Assembly (NCBI GenBank): GCA_017940005.1
Contig: JAGAZO010000007.1
Location: 16,605-80,604, forward strand
Source of the DNA: Treponema sp.
Lineage (GTDB): Bacteria > Spirochaetota > Spirochaetia > Treponematales > Treponemataceae
Length of the DNA: 64,000 nucleotides
Direction: 5' to 3'
Shown here: one piece after another, positions 63,630 through 64,000 of the stretch
Position numbering within the stretch: the first letter of the stretch is position 1
Layout: each line of letters opens with the position of its first letter
Position numbers and translations under genes: made by a program
The notes under the pieces: generated by a model
Seen by the model: the letters and a program-made list of their open reading frames with translations, nothing else
Databases searched by the model: none
What the model was told of the DNA's origin: nothing

Positions 63630-63776
63630 AGCTAGACGGGGTTTTAGGGGCTTTGCCCCTAGTAGAAGGGGTAGCGGAAATACCTGAACGGAGCAAAAAT
63701 GAGCAAGCTGGCTTGGGCATTTTTGCGTCGTGAGTGGTATTGAAGCGAGGGGAAGGCTTTCCCCTTAAAAAACTGG
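63630..63776. repeat. GC-rich hairpin repeat, copy 2
   Basis: Starts GACGGGGTTTTAGGGGCTTT, with a hairpin AGGGGCTTTGCCCCT at 63648-63662. It holds CTAGTAGAAGGGGTAGCGGAAA and ends with AGGGGAAGGCTTTCCCCTT, matching copy 1 at 27480-27590. The intervening AAAAATGAGCAAG..GGGCATTTTTGCG part is not in copy 1. Confidence 0.55.
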
Positions 63777-63897
63777 CTTGTGTAGAGCATTATCATCGCA
63801 CTACGAATTACCGTTGCGCACCGCAATGAGATTTCTACAAGTATCCTCAAAAAATAAATCTGTTGACAATATTTTGATTTTGTGTACACCAGAAATG

Positions 63898-63922
63898 CAG
63901 GCTTAATTATTAATCAAGCCTG
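63898..63922. repeat. Hairpin just after an orphan promoter
   Basis: CAGGCTT and AAGCCTG form a perfect 7-bp stem around 11 nt. On the minus strand it would start within a few bases of the transcript from the promoter at 63932-63960. Confidence 0.45.
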
Positions 63923-63931
63923 ATTGACTTA

Positions 63932-63960
63932 ATAATACACCATTTTCATTTTTTTGTCAA
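63932..63960 (-). promoter_or_regulatory. Orphan promoter near the right edge
   Basis: Minus-strand TTGACA, 17 bp spacer, TATTAT. No convincing gene follows in its direction (63579-63897). The last 40 bases of the window are A/T tracts forming a long weak palindrome. Confidence 0.45.
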
Positions 63961-64000
63961 GCGAAAAATGAAAAAAAATTAAATTTTTTTTCGCAAAAAA

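Noticed and set aside
63659..63889. Open frame of 76 codons downstream of the orphan promoter
   Set aside because: It overlaps a repeat and has no recognisable protein features or Shine-Dalgarno.

Overview
The window is chromosomal DNA from a spirochaete, most probably a Treponema. Pointers to this are a Treponema-type FlaB flagellin behind a sigma-28 promoter, a type III glutamine synthetase, pyruvate:ferredoxin oxidoreductase (NifJ), FecR-domain and outer-membrane proteins of spirochaete type, and an anaerobic, flavin- and ferredoxin-rich gene set. The species cannot be read from the sequence alone.

Layout. 1-4330: glycogen/maltodextrin enzymes (GH13, MalQ) on the minus strand. 4705-8922: CtpA protease, RsmE, DUF3597 and ApbE, with arrays of inverted repeats. 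8999-9706: an MntA/HEPN toxin-antitoxin pair whose HEPN gene is frameshifted in an A tract. 9719-13180: TetR and Crp/Fnr regulators, a ferredoxin and a DUF2249 protein. 13222-18737: GH3 hexosaminidase, thioredoxin reductase, tRNA-Cys, FecR protein and an outer-membrane pair. 19140-27444: NifJ, acyl-CoA synthetase with a partial duplicate next to an Xre gene, FlaB and a zinc-ribbon membrane protein. 27730-33362: GlnA-GlmS operon, flavin reductase and a flavodoxin-ferredoxin protein. 33566-37241: a paired ABC exporter/importer. 37456-43707: an amino-sugar/sialic acid cluster (lyase, ABC transporter, GntR regulator, AGE epimerase). 43812-48580: DapB, cardiolipin synthase and a chemoreceptor. 62871-63578: an SGNH hydrolase.

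48648-62393 is a 13.7 kb genomic island integrated in the 3' half of the initiator tRNA gene. It is bounded by direct repeats of 121-122 bp and is visibly AT-rich. Most of its cargo is decaying (integrase, ParB-like gene, McrB, McrC). It also carries a tightly packed five-gene operon, 55153 to 49275 on the minus strand: a CARF-like sensor, a sigma-70-like factor, a RavA-like MoxR ATPase with a C-terminal DUF1566-like domain, a small HEPN-like protein, and a ViaA-like VWA protein with an N-terminal copy of the same HEPN-like module. No CRISPR array or cas gene lies in the window. This operon is the best candidate for an undescribed conflict or signalling system. My hypothesis is ligand sensing by the CARF-like protein coupled to transcription by the sigma-like factor and to an AAA/VWA machine carrying an RNase-like domain. 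The VWA gene has an in-frame stop about 57 codons before its apparent original end.

Two general features stand out. Five genes (malQ, ctpA, glnA, the flavodoxin-ferredoxin gene, dapB) have promoters whose -10 box lies 5-7 nt before the start codon and no Shine-Dalgarno sequence, which suggests leaderless mRNAs. A family of mosaic intergenic repeats sits at four or more sites.
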